From contig CAJNOI010000204.1 of the NCBI GenBank assembly GCA_905250115.1, positions 1 to 64,000 of the forward strand: a DNA stretch of 64,000 nt, written 5' to 3'. The notes beneath the pieces were generated by a model. That model searched no databases and was not told where the DNA came from. It saw only the letters and a program-made list of their open reading frames with translations. Source of the stretch: Adineta steineri. Its lineage: Eukaryota; Rotifera; Eurotatoria; Adinetida; Adinetidae. Within the stretch, counting starts at the first letter, position 1. Each line of letters opens with the position of its first letter. Positions 1 through 12,215 of this stretch are shown piece by piece. The position numbers and the translations under genes were made by a program.

Positions 1-896
1 GTAACAGGATTGAAATTCAGAAATTTCTTGTGTTTTTATTCTAACAAACATTTTTCGTCAGTTAAATTAAAAGTAAATAGAAGAAATCAAAGCCATGTGA
101 GTTTTGACGATTACACGTTGCGACGTAAAGAATTCTTTATTTTAAAATTAAAATAGTCCTTTTTTTCTGAGTATTTATTCAATAATAACCGATAGAGTAA
201 GATTTTATTGTTTCCAACTAATAGTGATCAAAAATTCTATTTGTATTGTTTTATATTATATAATTAAATTCATGTCGTTATTTTTTGATTCTTTATAATC
301 ATCAAAATCGTCATGATTTTCATGACATAAGTACCTTCGTTATAAATCTTTCTCATCAACGATGTCATGAATATTAGTACTGCCTTTTAAATAAAAAATT
401 TCAAACGATTTTCTAATCGATTCCGCTGATCTGCAAATATACTAATGTCACTGATATATTAATATTAGTAATCATTCATAAATTGCTATTCATTCGAAAT
501 GTGCAATTTATATAGAAAATAACATAGCAAGTTGATGCGCTTTGTTTGTCAAGAGGTAATATTGTTTTTTTTACAAACTGTCACTTTATTCTAATATATC
601 TCATTATGAATTATTTCTGCTATTTGATTTTTAATCATATTTAAGCAGAATGTGAGTACTGATCAAGAATACATTAATATCTACATCCATCTATGCGTTG
701 CCAAAGGAAAAGATGTAATAGACGTATAGATTCTTGTTGATTCGTTTACTATGAGATTTCAATTATAATTACCAAATTCAATTGATGAGCTGCAAAAGTC
801 TGTGAGTGTGAAGATTGATAAAGATTAACGCTTACAAATAAAATATATTTAGAGATAAAAATAAAAGTTTTGTATTGATCATTATAAGGTGATGTT
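1..896. other. AT-rich intergenic stretch
   Basis: No ORF, RNA gene or clear repeat was recognised. The right end abuts the 3' end of the minus-strand GPCR. Confidence 0.5.
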
Positions 897-1826
897 TTAA
901 AAATGATTAAATTTAAACATATGTATAAATTCTTGTCGATAGGTTTTTGATGAAATTATATAAAGAAATAAGGATAAAAAATAAATATTTTGTTGCCAAA
1001 GAGTAAAAATAATTCGTAATTGATTCATAAAAACTGTATTCATTGATGGAATAAATGTTACTAATGTATAACCAACACCAGCCGGTGTAGAAAAAATAAT
1101 ATATGCACTCACTTGTATAATTAACATTCGAGTCAATTGATTTTCTACACGACGACGATTTTGTTGTTTGATATTTGAGATGAATGGAGCAATACGATGT
1201 GTTTGATTTTGAATATTACGTATTATTAAGAAACCAAATATAAGCATAGCTAATGGTATAATAATATAAGAAAAAATGATTCGACTTGAAAGATAAATAA
1301 TAGAAATTGTTGATGAATATGAAATACATTGATTTATATGAGAATTAAAATAATAGATAAAAACAATTGGAGATATATAGATAATGATCAATATGATAGT
1401 AAGAATTATAATTCGTCTTGCGATATGTACTTGACTCAAATTGCGCATTTTTACTGTTGATGAACTAGCAAAAAATCGATCCATTGAAGCAAATACTAAC
1501 ATAATTGAAATAAATAATGGTAATATATTTATCATAAATGTTTGTAATCGACATCCAAATGATGATGATGTGACAATAATTCCAAAACGTATACGAATAA
1601 ACATCATGACAGGTATTTCACATGTATACAATATACTTGAGAAAGCAAACGCAAGAAAATATTGTGTACTAGAAGATAATCGAAGATTTCGACGACAAAG
1701 TACACAAATATTTATTATATTTGTCGTAATCGTTAATATTATTGTAATTGGATAAACATATATCGATGCTTTATTAATTTCAGCTTGTAGATTATACTGA
1801 ATAGATGACGACGAGGTATTCATCAC
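897..1826 (-). CDS. Rhodopsin-like 7TM G protein-coupled receptor
   Basis: Intronless, 309 codons. Seven hydrophobic segments are visible. TM1 follows a short Ser-rich N-terminus. TM3 ends in a DRY-like triplet within FASMDRFF. A basic third inner loop (NRRRVENQLTRM) precedes TM6. TM7 is followed by SSKTYRQEF, where class A receptors carry their TM7/helix-8 junction. The length and intronless form match the large orphan GPCR families of bdelloids. The ligand cannot be inferred. The start is the first of two adjacent Met codons; the second would also work. Confidence 0.85.
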   Translation of the reverse strand: MMNTSSSSIQYNLQAEINKASIYVYPITIILTITTNIINICVLCRRNLRLSSSTQYFLAFAFSSILYTCEIPVMMFIRIRFGIIVTSSSFGCRLQTFMINILPLFISIMLVFASMDRFFASSSTVKMRNLSQVHIARRIIILTIILIIIYISPIVFIYYFNSHINQCISYSSTISIIYLSSRIIFSYIIIPLAMLIFGFLIIRNIQNQTHRIAPFISNIKQQNRRRVENQLTRMLIIQVSAYIIFSTPAGVGYTLVTFIPSMNTVFMNQLRIIFTLWQQNIYFLSLFLYIISSKTYRQEFIHMFKFNHF

Positions 1827-3508
1827 TTCAATTTTGTTAGAATGTTACGGGAATATAACTGCACTACATCAGAGTTAATTAAAAATAGAATATGTTAAAT
1901 TTTAATAAAATATAAAGTGAAAATATATCATTAATATCCTTTGTAATTCAACATGATCTACTTAATGTACAATAGAATATTAATTCTATAACTTGTTTTT
2001 AAACACAAACGTTTATTAATTATTTTGAGAGTACATCAGACTACAGCTTCTAGATACTACGATGTATAGAAAACACTAGCATCAGTTATTTCTACATAGA
2101 AAAATGTGCGTCTCTCTTTTCTTCTATAGAGTAAAACAGTGTAAGCTGTGGATATAGAAATACGTCAATGTATTCTATATGATATTAAAAAGTAGAGCAA
2201 TAAATGAGATTTAGAATTTTACGAAAAATATATTACCTTGTCTTGAGAAAAACTTTGTGATCGTTCGATGTATGAGCAAATTTCTAAAGAACGTCTTTTA
2301 GAGTTATATACATAATTACAGGAACAGTATTTCTATGAAAACAGGTGATGTTTATATGCATCGTCGATGCTGAATTTGTTAAAATTACTAGACGACAACT
2401 ACCTATTTATTATTCTGTTTGATATTGTTATATACTTACGAAACAGGAAATGAAGTTAATTAAAACTAAATAGTCAATTATCTTAAAAGATTTCTTTTTT
2501 TCTAACTATTTTCCAGAAAAATATGTCCGTCATCAAACAGTTAAAAAAATGTGTAAACTTTAATTGAATACAGCTTACTCTAAATACGAAAAATCCATTC
2601 TGTGCTTCTGAAAATTTTATTAAACAAAATGTAATACAAAACCCAAGATATGGATAAATCTATCGCGGTGTTCCTGAGATCGGCGGTTATAATAATATGA
2701 GCGATGAATGTAATCAAGATTATGACGGTGGATGATAGACATTTCTTTGTAATAATTTTCTCACCACATCGACTGTTACTTCCTAATGATTAATAAATCT
2801 TCCAGTTTATCGTTTCTATAATACTAAACAGAATGTAATATAAATATGCGCAGAGTTTTCTATATAAAACGAGAAGGAAGTCATTTAACACAAAGTAATG
2901 ACAACAAAAAGAATATGAATTTTCTTTCATTCTGGAGGGTGAGTATGAGTATGAAATGAATTTAATATCCACGTCATCAATGAAGTTTTAATTTTCTATT
3001 TTTTTTCTCAATTTACATGGAGCACCGATATATACCTACGTTTAGAAATTATAATTAAAGGAAAAAAAACCCTTTTTCTATTTCTCAATATGTAATGGTG
3101 AATACCTGGGGACTATTTTTTCATTTATTTTCGAATCGATACTCCACAGTCAGTTTTTTGTTTATATTCGAATGCAAATGAGGCAACTCATGACCCTTAC
3201 ATCTTGAAGATTAGTACTTGTGAATATATTACGGTTTGATTGATGAGAGGAACAATATCGATACAAATTATATTTATATTCATACATCCCTCCAATTCGT
3301 TAAGAAAAATTTCTATTTCTATTTCATTGTTTTTAAAAATTAAAACAAAAAAAAATATCTTTTATTCTTTTCATTTTATTTCTTTTCAAATCAAATATTT
3401 TCAATTTAAAAGGCAACTCAGTATTTTTGAACTTGAAGATTGTTTCGATGAGTGACATAAAGATTTCCTTCAACATCAAATGATGATCCAGTAGGATGAT
3501 TGAATTGC
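1827..3508. other. Intergenic stretch
   Basis: AT-rich. Only short ORFs without recognisable domains or splice-consistent structure are present (2790-2972 minus, 3240-3455 plus). Confidence 0.45.
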
Positions 3509-3579
3509 TTTGAGGGTGTGGATGAGGATGCTCGACCTGTGATTAATACAATATTCACATCCACATCCACACCCTCAAG
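3509..3579. repeat. Telomere-like palindrome
   Basis: The left arm TTGAGGGTGTGGATG and the right arm CATCCACACCCTCAA are complementary around a loop of about 40 nt. It belongs to the dispersed family described in the findings. The putative last exon of the Cys-rich gene ends inside it. Confidence 0.8.
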
Positions 3580-4134
3580 AGTTGATTTACTTGATTTCTA
3601 AACTCATTTCTTCTAGTAACAATTATTCCATTTTGCTTCCATTTAGAATTGGTTTTATCTAGAATAGATCAAATTTATCATTACACACATCTATCATTCA
3701 TCGTTCTACTCACTTATCATTGCCACTGGATAACATTGAGGAAGATCATGCCATCGAGGATGTGGAACACAGATCGTATTTGATTGAGGACATGAATTGT
3801 CTGAAGAATTGCACCGTAAAAGACGAGAACATGTTGGCCAAAGAAAACCACAAACACCTGTCTCATCATTGATACCTATCCTATGGAAACAACCACAAGC
3901 ACTATTTGTTGAACATTCACCATATTGAGCAATGCTCTCACATATGTGAATGTTAAATTTGACTATAAAAGTGATAAACTAATTAAAAAAATGTATAAAA
4001 TAGAATAGAAAGCAAACCTGTGGGACTAAAATAAAAAAATCGATGAAAATATTAAGAAAATGAATGATAAAAATCAATATTATTTACCTGAAACTAGTGA
4101 CATCAATATAGCAGTATATCCTGACTCTACTCAT
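3555..4134 (-). CDS. Small Cys-rich protein, multi-exon, N-terminus uncertain
   Basis: The main exon is 3714-3962. It encodes a disulfide-type pattern with Cys in CESIAQYGEC, CGCFHRIG, CGFLWPTC, RCNSSDNSC, TICVPHPRW and LPQCYP, typical of secreted Cys-rich modules. It has a good acceptor at 3963 and a GTGAGT donor at 3713. A consistent 55-bp intron leads to a last exon at 3555-3658, which ends inside the palindrome and gives a Val-Trp-Met-Trp-Met tail. Upstream, an 8-nt microexon (4018-4025) plus an exon 4088-4134 keeps the frame, with introns of 55 and 62 bp. Splicing 4088 directly to 3962 would also keep the frame, from a different upstream start. No convincing signal peptide is visible, so the 5' end may be incomplete. 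Function unknown. Confidence 0.5.
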
Positions 4135-5058
4135 AGTTAAGTCTAAACTCAAATGATTTTGTTGAAAATTGTGTGCTTTTATTTCTAAAATATAGATATA
4201 ATATCTTAAGTCAATTTAATTGAAATATAACAGATGCATTTATTCACATACCGATAATTGGAAATTTAATATTCTCTCCATTACTTCTAATCTATTCTCT
4301 GATAAATACAAAAAAAAATGTAATTAAAAAAGGATAAAGCACCAAGTGATATCTTTAAGAGGATCGCCCACTTCTTTTAGGTTTTTTTTATTTTTTTTCT
4401 AAGTTGCAAAAACCTACGACACTGAAAAAAATGAATATTTTTCTTTTGTTTATATAATGTTTTTTGGGAGATTATTGATGGCTCTAAGCCCATTGATGAG
4501 GACGATAGTTAATTAATTATCTCTGTCTTGTACGACAATATTCTTGTTGTTTTATCAAACTTATTTTATATTCTCAAATAGGAGATCTTTTGATCATTTT
4601 TAATTTCTATTCAATTTCTCTAGAAAGAAAAATAATTCAATAAAAAAATAAAACTAAGGACTTCTGAATGGTATTCATGAAAATTACTAAATTTCATCGG
4701 AAGATTGACAAATCTCATCTAATCATCAAAACAAATCCAAATTCACTAAAGTTTTGATAATTATTTAATTTTATCTTTACTTCAAAATGTATCCAGACGC
4801 ATCTATATTTGTTCAAAGAATAAAACACATTTCAGTTCGACTACGTTAAACGCGCTTGAGTACATCTGTAAATTGCGTTTTATATTTATATGAGAAGTAA
4901 AGAAAACGTGTGTAAAGGACATAAATGGAATGTTCAAACCAGTAACATAGAATAAATTTTCTCGTCATTGTATTTGACAGTCTCGAATTAGAAAATAACT
5001 CTTCATATAAGTAAACCATCATTCATCGGATGTAATAATTTAGCAAAAACTAAATTGT
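4135..5058. other. Intergenic stretch
   Basis: AT-rich and without recognised genes. It may contain the missing 5' end of the Cys-rich gene. Confidence 0.4.
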
Positions 5059-6003
5059 TCATGTCATTGTTGGTGTGACTACATGTGATCGTTGACGTAT
5101 CCTTTTCATAATTGATGTTCGAACTGGTTCCGTAAATTTAAATAAAGCAATCATAACAAATACTAATGATGCCTCCGCAAATGTGAGAGCAATACGAAAA
5201 CTATATTTTGGTGTTAAAATAAAAAATCCCATAAAAACAAATATTGTATAAGGTACACTAACTATTAATAGAATTGATATAAGTATAACTATTCGATAAA
5301 CCATTTTTAATTCTCTTTGTGCACGTAATAATGTATTTACTAATGTAACACGTTTATTCATTTCTCTAACATATCGAATTAATTTCAAATAAATAAACAT
5401 AATACCGCTTATTGGTATTATATAAATATAAACTATATTATAGATTGCTACGATAGAAAGATGAAATGGCATTTGACATACTTGATCATCAATAAGATAT
5501 TTTATTTCATTAGTAACTATAACGGGACATGCAAAAATAAAAGCAAATATCCATATTAAAATAATGAGAAAAAATTGAATTTTTATTGATCGCCAAAATA
5601 AACGAGTCGGATAAATAACTGTTATATAACTATAAATTGATTGTAATAAATAAGAATAATATAATCCAAAAAAAGTTACATAAGTCATATAGCCACGAAA
5701 AATACAAAATAAATCTTGATAATAAATTTGTTTAAGATCATTATGAAAAGTAATAATTGTCGCCCAGAATAAAATAATCGTTAATAAAAAACTAGCAAAA
5801 CACGAATGAGCAACAAGTATAAGAGGAACTGTGTGACATGTTTTATCGGTTAAAACAATAAAGAAAAATAATAAAGACATGAGAATGGCTAGAAAAAGAC
5901 ATGTAAGTAATAGAATATCGATAGGAATAAACCATGATTGATTAATTATGATTGAAGTATTTGAATCTTGTAAGAGAGAAACTGGCAAAGTTGCTGTGTT
6001 CAT
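5059..6003 (-). CDS. Rhodopsin-like 7TM G protein-coupled receptor
   Basis: Intronless, 314 codons. A short N-terminus with two N-glycosylation sites (NTS, NQS) precedes seven hydrophobic segments. After TM3, YSYITVIYPTR replaces a canonical DRY. A basic inner loop carries RAQRELKMVYR before TM6. TM7 ends near FKFTEPVRTSIMKRIRQR, a basic C-terminal tail. It differs clearly from the receptor at 897-1826, so the two are not a recent tandem duplication. Orphan receptor; ligand unknown. Confidence 0.85.
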   Translation of the reverse strand: MNTATLPVSLLQDSNTSIIINQSWFIPIDILLLTCLFLAILMSLLFFFIVLTDKTCHTVPLILVAHSCFASFLLTIILFWATIITFHNDLKQIYYQDLFCIFRGYMTYVTFFGLYYSYLLQSIYSYITVIYPTRLFWRSIKIQFFLIILIWIFAFIFACPVIVTNEIKYLIDDQVCQMPFHLSIVAIYNIVYIYIIPISGIMFIYLKLIRYVREMNKRVTLVNTLLRAQRELKMVYRIVILISILLIVSVPYTIFVFMGFFILTPKYSFRIALTFAEASLVFVMIALFKFTEPVRTSIMKRIRQRSHVVTPTMT

Positions 6004-7503
6004 CTATGAAATGATGAAAAAAAAATATAATGAGGAACTATCGGTGTGAAAGAGTATTATACTAATGAATATCCATTAATAGTAACAATTTACTAATAAA
6101 TTTTATATGGTAGGATTATTTTTTCTTTTTAAAAATTAAAAACTGTTATAGTTTGGAGATGACATATAGTCACGAACAGACTTTTTATGTTCCTGAATAA
6201 TATAAACCTATTATTATCTGCAAGTGTAAATTATTTTTTCCATGTACTTATAGAGCATTGCGGATTATTAAAGACGGATATGAGATGATTATAATATTGA
6301 CGTGCATCCTCATTAATTCATTGTTACTCATCACGTCATAAAGATGTAAATGTATCAGTTTTAAGTTAAATTGTTAGATTTGATGTACCATTACATTACA
6401 TAACATGCTTTCACTTTTGAAGAAAACTAAAAAAAATAGAAATTCAATATTTTAATTTTTCTAAGAAAGTTTTACTTTAAATTCTTCTCGATTCTCCTCG
6501 TCGCGCATGTAATTAATTCATATATATAGACTTATGTTCCTTTTCTTAATTTACTCAAGTGAACTTGTTTTTCAATTAGTGAGTAGATATCAGTTTTTAA
6601 ATAACTCTCTTATCCTCTGAAAGTCAAATCCAATTTTATAATAGGATTTGAGAAAATTGAGAAAGATCAATTAATTTAAAAACAGAACAATGTCACTTGA
6701 CTTATCTTGTTCATACAATTATCTACTGAAAAGTAATGAGTAAAATTAAAATACTCTTAAGCGAAAAGAAAAAATCAATGCTTGCTTATAAAAGCTATCT
6801 TTATACGGTCGAACGTAAAAAACATTTCTCATGAATAAAATTATTTATCGTTTATAATGAATTGGTATTCTATTAATAAAAATTTGTCTTACACAAATAT
6901 CAATCTTGTTATAATTAATTACATATGCGACGAATTGTCCGTCCACGTTTTTCACAACCCCTGCTCGAAAAATAATTAGTACCTTTAAATAAATAGCTGT
7001 TCATGAATATACATATATAAATACATCAAAAGTTATTTAACTAGCTAGAAGATGTTTATAAAAGGATGATATATAAAAAAGTATCTGTTTTAAGAATGAC
7101 TCATTTGGGGCAAGTAATAATAATATACTATATTAAATCAGCAAGATATATGCGTTTTGAATTTTTGTTTACAGTCAACAACGATTTAAATAGCGCTATA
7201 CAAGTTTAAGTAGTGCTGCCGATTTAATTAATTATGCATAAGAAGATAATTAGAAAATGAAATAGCTAAAAAATGTATTAAATAGTGATAACGATCAAAT
7301 ACCTAATGAGCAGAAGTCTAATACATAATTTTCTTTGCTATTTTTCAGAGATTGTTTATCTAACAAAAATTGTATCTCTTTTGAGAATGAACCATTTCTT
7401 TAGTTACAATGAATATTTCTTCAACAAGTCGTTTTTCATTTTCAGCACGTACTCGAGCTTCGTCTGTAAACTGAACATAAAATATAAAATATAAAATAAA
7501 ATA
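6004..7503. other. Intergenic stretch upstream of tRNA-Leu
   Basis: AT-rich. No coding region or repeat was recognised. The small ORF at 7285-7494 has no domain or splice support. Confidence 0.45.
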
Positions 7504-7583
7504 GGCAGTGTGGCCGAGTGGTCTAAGGCGCTGGTTTTAGGCACCAGTCGTAACTGGCGTGGGTTCGAATCCCACCACTGTCA
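7504..7583 (+). tRNA. tRNA-Leu (anticodon TAG)
   Basis: All arms fold. The acceptor stem GGCAGTG pairs with CACTGTC with one G-T pair. The D arm uses GCC/GGC. The anticodon stem CTGGT/ACCAG encloses loop TTTAGGC with anticodon TAG at 7538-7540. An 11-nt variable arm, expected for Leu, is followed by T arm GTGGG-TTCGAAT-CCCAC and discriminator A. There is no intron. It reads CUA codons. The internal A and B boxes (D and T arms) act as the Pol III promoter. Confidence 0.97.
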
Positions 7584-7614
7584 TTATAAAATGAAGCGAA
7601 AACGGTTTGCTTCT

Positions 7615-7623
7615 CTTTTTTTT
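7615..7623 (+). terminator. Pol III T-run terminator of tRNA-Leu
   Basis: A run of at least eight T lies about 33 bp past the mature tRNA 3' end, as expected for RNA polymerase III termination. Confidence 0.75.
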
Positions 7624-8125
7624 CTTCTTTCCTACTTTCTTTTTTTTCGATACGTGATTCTAACAGTAAACATATTTTGAGACATTGACAAACGATAAAA
7701 TATGGAAAAAAAAGATTTTTCTGTTATATTGAAAGTTTCATTTCTTTAAATCTCATATCACCACACAGTATCCAAGCGAACGCCAAAACAGCTATATTTT
7801 ACCCAAGTTTCACGTAGTCGTATGTTCATTTTTGCACTTCTAGAATCTAGATATACATCAAAGAATACCAGTCTACACCAATCGCCGGTCTTGTCCCATT
7901 CGTTTCAGGTTCTTGTTTTTCTTGATTTTCAGACAAGATTCTTTTCTAATGCTTGTTTTTCTTCTTTGAATTCTAGTCTAATTCCTATCCTTCTTGATTT
8001 TCTTGTCTGTTTCTGGTCATATTAAAAAAGCCTTTTCTAGGTTATTACTATATCATTTTCATTTCATTTTATTATAAGTTGTCCACACGATGTACAAAAA
8101 AATGTAAAAGAATAAAACAATATTT
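7624..8125. other. Intergenic stretch
   Basis: Pyrimidine-rich on the plus strand. The ORF at 7822-8025 lacks any recognisable domain. Confidence 0.4.
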
Positions 8126-8580
8126 CTAAATTTCACATATTTTTGAAGTAGCTTCAATTTTTAATACAATAAAAAACAATAAAAAACACTTAATTTTTTC
8201 CAATTTCATTATTGTCGTGAGCATCTGGTATTTGTTGGGTTGTTGTTGCTGCCGTGTTTCATTTACTTGTAATGAATTTTGTATTGTTTGACTATTTGCA
8301 AAAATAGTTGCTGGATGAAGTTCATGAACGTCTGCTAAATAACTTTTAAAACAATGAATATTCAAATATTAAAAGTAATCAACGTTTTAAATATATCTTA
8401 CCTAGCAAAATATCAAATTCATCTGGTTGTAGATCGTTGAATGATGCTATATCATCATATGCGACACAAAGATAAGATATGAGTGAAAAAGAAGATATAA
8501 AGTCGACATTAAATTTTACCTACATGAAGAGGATAATTAAACAATAGTTTTATAAATGAATCGATATTTTCTTTGTCCAT
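8126..8580 (-). CDS. Small three-exon gene, function unknown
   Basis: Exons 8520-8580, 8402-8446 and 8126-8334 join with intact GT-AG introns of 73 and 67 bp and keep one frame of 104 codons. The start is MDKENIDSFIKLLFNYP. The middle exon encodes SFNDLQPDEFDIL. The last exon carries a Gln-rich stretch and a hydrophobic segment (CFLLFFIVL). I do not recognise the family. The phase agreement across two introns supports a real gene. Further 5' exons cannot be excluded. Confidence 0.45.
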
Positions 8581-10046
8581 TATATGTAATACTTTTATCG
8601 ATAGTGAAACAATCTAGAGATACGAATTTGAAAAAATATCGAAATGTGTTTAATAAGGATTGTTTTCTTGATATAAAATAAACTTTCACTACACATCCAA
8701 TTAAAATAATAACTTACTAGATGTCGTTTAAACTAAATAAACGCTTTAAAAAAAGAAAATAATTTAAATGAATTTATACTATACTTAGCGAGTGAATAAT
8801 GATTATGAATAAATTTACATTCAAATTAGGCTTTTATATATGTCAGAAACAAAGACCCTATCTCAGGTTGTTCATCTTAGAAAGCTAACAAGAATCTTGT
8901 CTAAAAATCAATAACCTGGAAAGAATAGGGCAAGATCAGCAACTGGTGATACTCGTCCATCACAGAGAATGAAAGAATATGAAAGAAAAGGATAATAATG
9001 ACAAAAATAATCTGAGTACAAAATATTACATGATGTACGAAATAAGGATAAAAAAGATAAGGATAATATAGAATGAGAAGAAAAAGTAAGAAGGGAACAA
9101 ATATCGTTATAATAAAGATGTCAAAATTATCAGTAGAATACATATATAAAATATATCTTTATAATAAACATATCAAAAATATCGTTAGAATATGAATATA
9201 AAATATATCGTTATAATAAAGATATCAAAATTATTCTAAATTTAACATTTGTTGAAAATTCTTTGAGGACGAATATGAGTTTTGGTACATTCTTTCATCT
9301 TCTTCTTTTTATTCTCAGTACTTTTCTTAATGTATATGAACTTTGACATGACATGATTAATGTGTTTTTCTATTACGCACATTTCTCTTCTACATACGAT
9401 CAATGGATGACTCTTTTGTGTATTATATGATTAAATGTTTGCTCTTCTTCACGTGTTTGTCCTTAAATTCGGTACTTTTTTGATGACCATCTGACGATCA
9501 TTTCTTCTAGTATATAAGGAACAATAAAAGCATGATTCTCAATATTCGAAATCAATACTTTATCTGACGATTCATTATTCAAATAATCTTTTCATATTAT
9601 TTTTGTTACGATCGTAATTCTTGGGTAAGATTCATTTTTTGCTTGTTAACTATTGTATTCTTCCTATATAAAGATTTTCACTAAAATTCATTGATTATAT
9701 ATTGTGAAATAATCATCATTCGGAATAGTCTGATAATATGATACTTTTAAACTTTCTCTTCATTGAGTCACCGAACTCATTCGTCTTTTCGAATGTCAAA
9801 AGTTTTTATAATGGACATGATCATATAAGAAAAGATATTGATCCATCTTAAATCTTTCAAAGATATATCGACATCTTTTTTTTTATAGATTCCTACCCTT
9901 TTAGAGTATGACTTGAAAGAACTCTGTCGTGTCCGACAAAAACAAAATATCTATATTGAGAAAGAATTATTTATATGAAATATATTTCTTTTTTTCTTAG
10001 AATTTGGAATCTATACGCATTCGTTATCATTTGCATTGCTATTTAA
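8581..10046. other. Intergenic stretch
   Basis: AT-rich. A short tandem similarity around 9120-9240 (ATATAAAATATATC-type units, two to three copies) is visible. The minus-strand ORF at 8901-9143 looks fortuitous. Confidence 0.4.
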
Positions 10047-10456
10047 ATGTCTCGACTGGTATTATTTATTTTGTTGGTGTTCGTTCATTTGTGTAATTCA
10101 CAATATCCACCATCTCCATTTGGCAAACCACAAGATATTTGTCCAACAGGAAATAATACACCATATACGGTTGATAATTGGGTAGGAACACCATTTATCT
10201 TGACACCATTTACGAATGTTTTTGCAAATCCAACGATTGTTAATGCATCAACTAAAACTTGTCGTCCAGATGGACATTGTATGTTTGCTTATACAATTGA
10301 TATTTATGATACAACATTAAGACCATTTGATCAAGCAGTGCCTGGATGTACAACAAAAGCAGCAACAAAATTTTTAACTTATAATGGTTTAATACCAGGA
10401 CCAACACTTCGTGTTGCTGCAGGACATGAATCAATTGTTCGATTCAATAATAAAAT
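10047..10456 (+). CDS. Multicopper oxidase (laccase-like), 5' part, cut by gap
   Basis: The start MSRLVLFILLVFVHLCNS is a clear signal peptide, so the product is secreted. About 70 residues follow before the first cupredoxin domain begins. Its diagnostic strand is YNGLIPGPTLRVAAGHE, the usual start of a type-3 multicopper oxidase domain (NGxxPGPTLxVxxGD). The His-x-His copper ligands that should follow lie in or beyond the 100-N gap, so copper binding cannot be checked. Such enzymes oxidise phenols or metals with reduction of oxygen to water. The gene runs towards the VWA gene on the other strand. No continuation is seen after the gap. Confidence 0.8.
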
Positions 10457-10556
10457 NNNNNNNNNNNNNNNNNNNNNNNNNNNNNNNNNNNNNNNNNNNN
10501 NNNNNNNNNNNNNNNNNNNNNNNNNNNNNNNNNNNNNNNNNNNNNNNNNNNNNNNN
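10457..10556. other. Assembly gap (100 N)
   Basis: Exactly 100 N, the usual placeholder for a gap of unknown size. It removes the 3' parts of both the multicopper oxidase and the VWA gene. Confidence 0.98.
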
Positions 10557-11731
10557 CAATGGTGCACCAGATGCAAATGATCCAAATGGAGCGGTAGTTG
10601 AGGGTGTACTAGATCCAAATAGAGTAGATGTAGCTGCCGGTCCAGTTTTCGATGGCATACCAAATCCAAATGCACTCTGCATTTCACCCATAGTTTGACA
10701 AGTTGAAGAATATGCCTTGGCAGAAGTTGACGTCATTCCAAAGTTATTTGTCATTTGTGTCGAAAAAAGATTTTTCGTTGCAAAAATATTGTTGATTCGC
10801 TTGACTTTCTCTTTATCATCAACACCTTCTGCTTCTGCTCGTTCCATTTCACGATTAATATCCTCTTCAGCGACTTGCATTAATCGATCTAAGGAAATTT
10901 CTTCACGCACACCACCAATGATCACTTTAGCTAAAAGTTTGGCATTGATCATTGGAACATACTGACCACCGGTAGTATAAGCCAATGACATAAAAAACTC
11001 ACGATATGGTGCTACAAAAAAAGATTAATTACTAAGAACAGCAAATATTTCTTGAATTAGATACTTACTGATAGAAGGTTCAACACCTACAGAGTAAAGG
11101 GTAATGTGTTTTTCTGCCATTTGTCGAACAGTTTGCACAGGATCAAGAGAACAAGGACATCCATTAGGAAAACCATCGCCATTAGGATCGAGTCCATGAG
11201 GTGGAGCATCGGCAATCAAAATACAAATTTTTGTTGATTCATCACGCCATGATAGTTTAAGAATAGCATGAAGCCCATCAGCCACAGCTTCTGGTCCATC
11301 TCCACCTCCATCTGCTTGACATTGTTGTAACCAACCTTTCATCTCATTACCTTTAGCAGTAAAATCATGCACACGTGTAACAAACGTATGATCCTATTAG
11401 AAAACAATATGTTTACGATAAATATTGTTTTTCGAAATTTAATACTTACTTGAGGTGGATGATCACGATATTCGATGAGTGCCAAACGAATGTCACTTTT
11501 TTCGCTGACAACTATTTCTTCTACAATTGAACGTATATTATCTGTAGCACTAGCAATATACCATCCCATTGATTCAGTACAATCCATAACAAAAACAAGA
11601 TCTATATATAAAAAGCAATCATTGAAATAATTATTATAACATATATTAAACATTTACTTACCTAAAATCGATGATTCGTGTTTAGCTAATTCAGGTCGAG
11701 TAACTTTCTCCATGTTAATTGCATTAGCCAT
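10557..11731 (-). CDS. von Willebrand factor A domain protein, 3' end in gap
   Basis: Four exons keep one frame: 11662-11731, 11450-11601, 11069-11393 and 11011 into the gap, giving 334 codons so far. The VWA domain starts at about residue 24 with VFVMDCTESMGW, a MIDAS motif of DxTxS type. ALIEYRDHPPQ, GGGDGPEA (the MIDAS Thr/Asp region) and ICILIADAPPHG follow, then YREFFMSLAYTTGGQYVP and VIIGGVREEISL. The ending resembles VWA domains of the Dictyostelium vwkA type, from memory of the family. An acidic linker (EMERAEAEG) leads to a Ser/Thr/Pro/Gly-rich tail with SSTPSTTAPFGSF. No signal peptide, so probably cytosolic. A kinase domain is not visible in the part present. Confidence 0.88.
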
Positions 11732-11739
11732 CTTTGAAT

Positions 11740-12215
11740 ATATTCGAGTAGTGATAATTTCTTATTCGAACGAAAACGTTATAAAATCAATAAAAAATTG
11801 TATGCAGATACTTTTATATACTGTTGTTTTCTTTTTCGTTCTTGCGTGTGTTCGTGTAATTTTATCGTCTATATGACGCATTGGTAAGTGTGCATAATAG
11901 ATGAGTCATCTATTCATCATACATCAGTAAGAAATGAATCTTGTGACAAAAACATGGAAACTTTTCAGTCATCTTTAAAATTTGAATATTTTCTTTCACA
12001 GTGAAAGAAAGTAATTGTATCGATTAAGGAATTAATATATTTTTTGTCAACTTATTAGTTATATGTTGTAGATAGATTTTTTAAATTAAATACACATGTT
12101 AACTTATGACATCTACCGTTCTATACTATTTTTTGAATATATTGATTTCGTATATTAGTAGAGTTTTATTATATTCTCTAGAAATATAAAATATCCACAT
12201 CCACATCCTAAAGAT
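11740..12215. repeat. Upstream segment duplicated at 12950-13556
   Basis: Several blocks match the second segment in order: TGACGCATT, AAACATGGAAACTT, CAGTCATCTT and ACTTATGACATCTA. Both end in a C-rich palindrome arm (CCACATCCACATCC here). This marks a tandem segmental duplication that includes the promoter of the VWA gene. Confidence 0.8.
11811..11820 (-). promoter_or_regulatory. TATA box of the VWA gene
   Basis: Minus-strand TATATAAAAG lies 80 bp before the ATG. A TATA-like element at the homologous place (13032-13039) is present in the duplicated copy. Confidence 0.55.

Noticed and set aside
8901-9143. 80-codon minus ORF rich in Phe/Ile
   Set aside because: No domain, no splice context; composition is that of AT-rich noncoding DNA.
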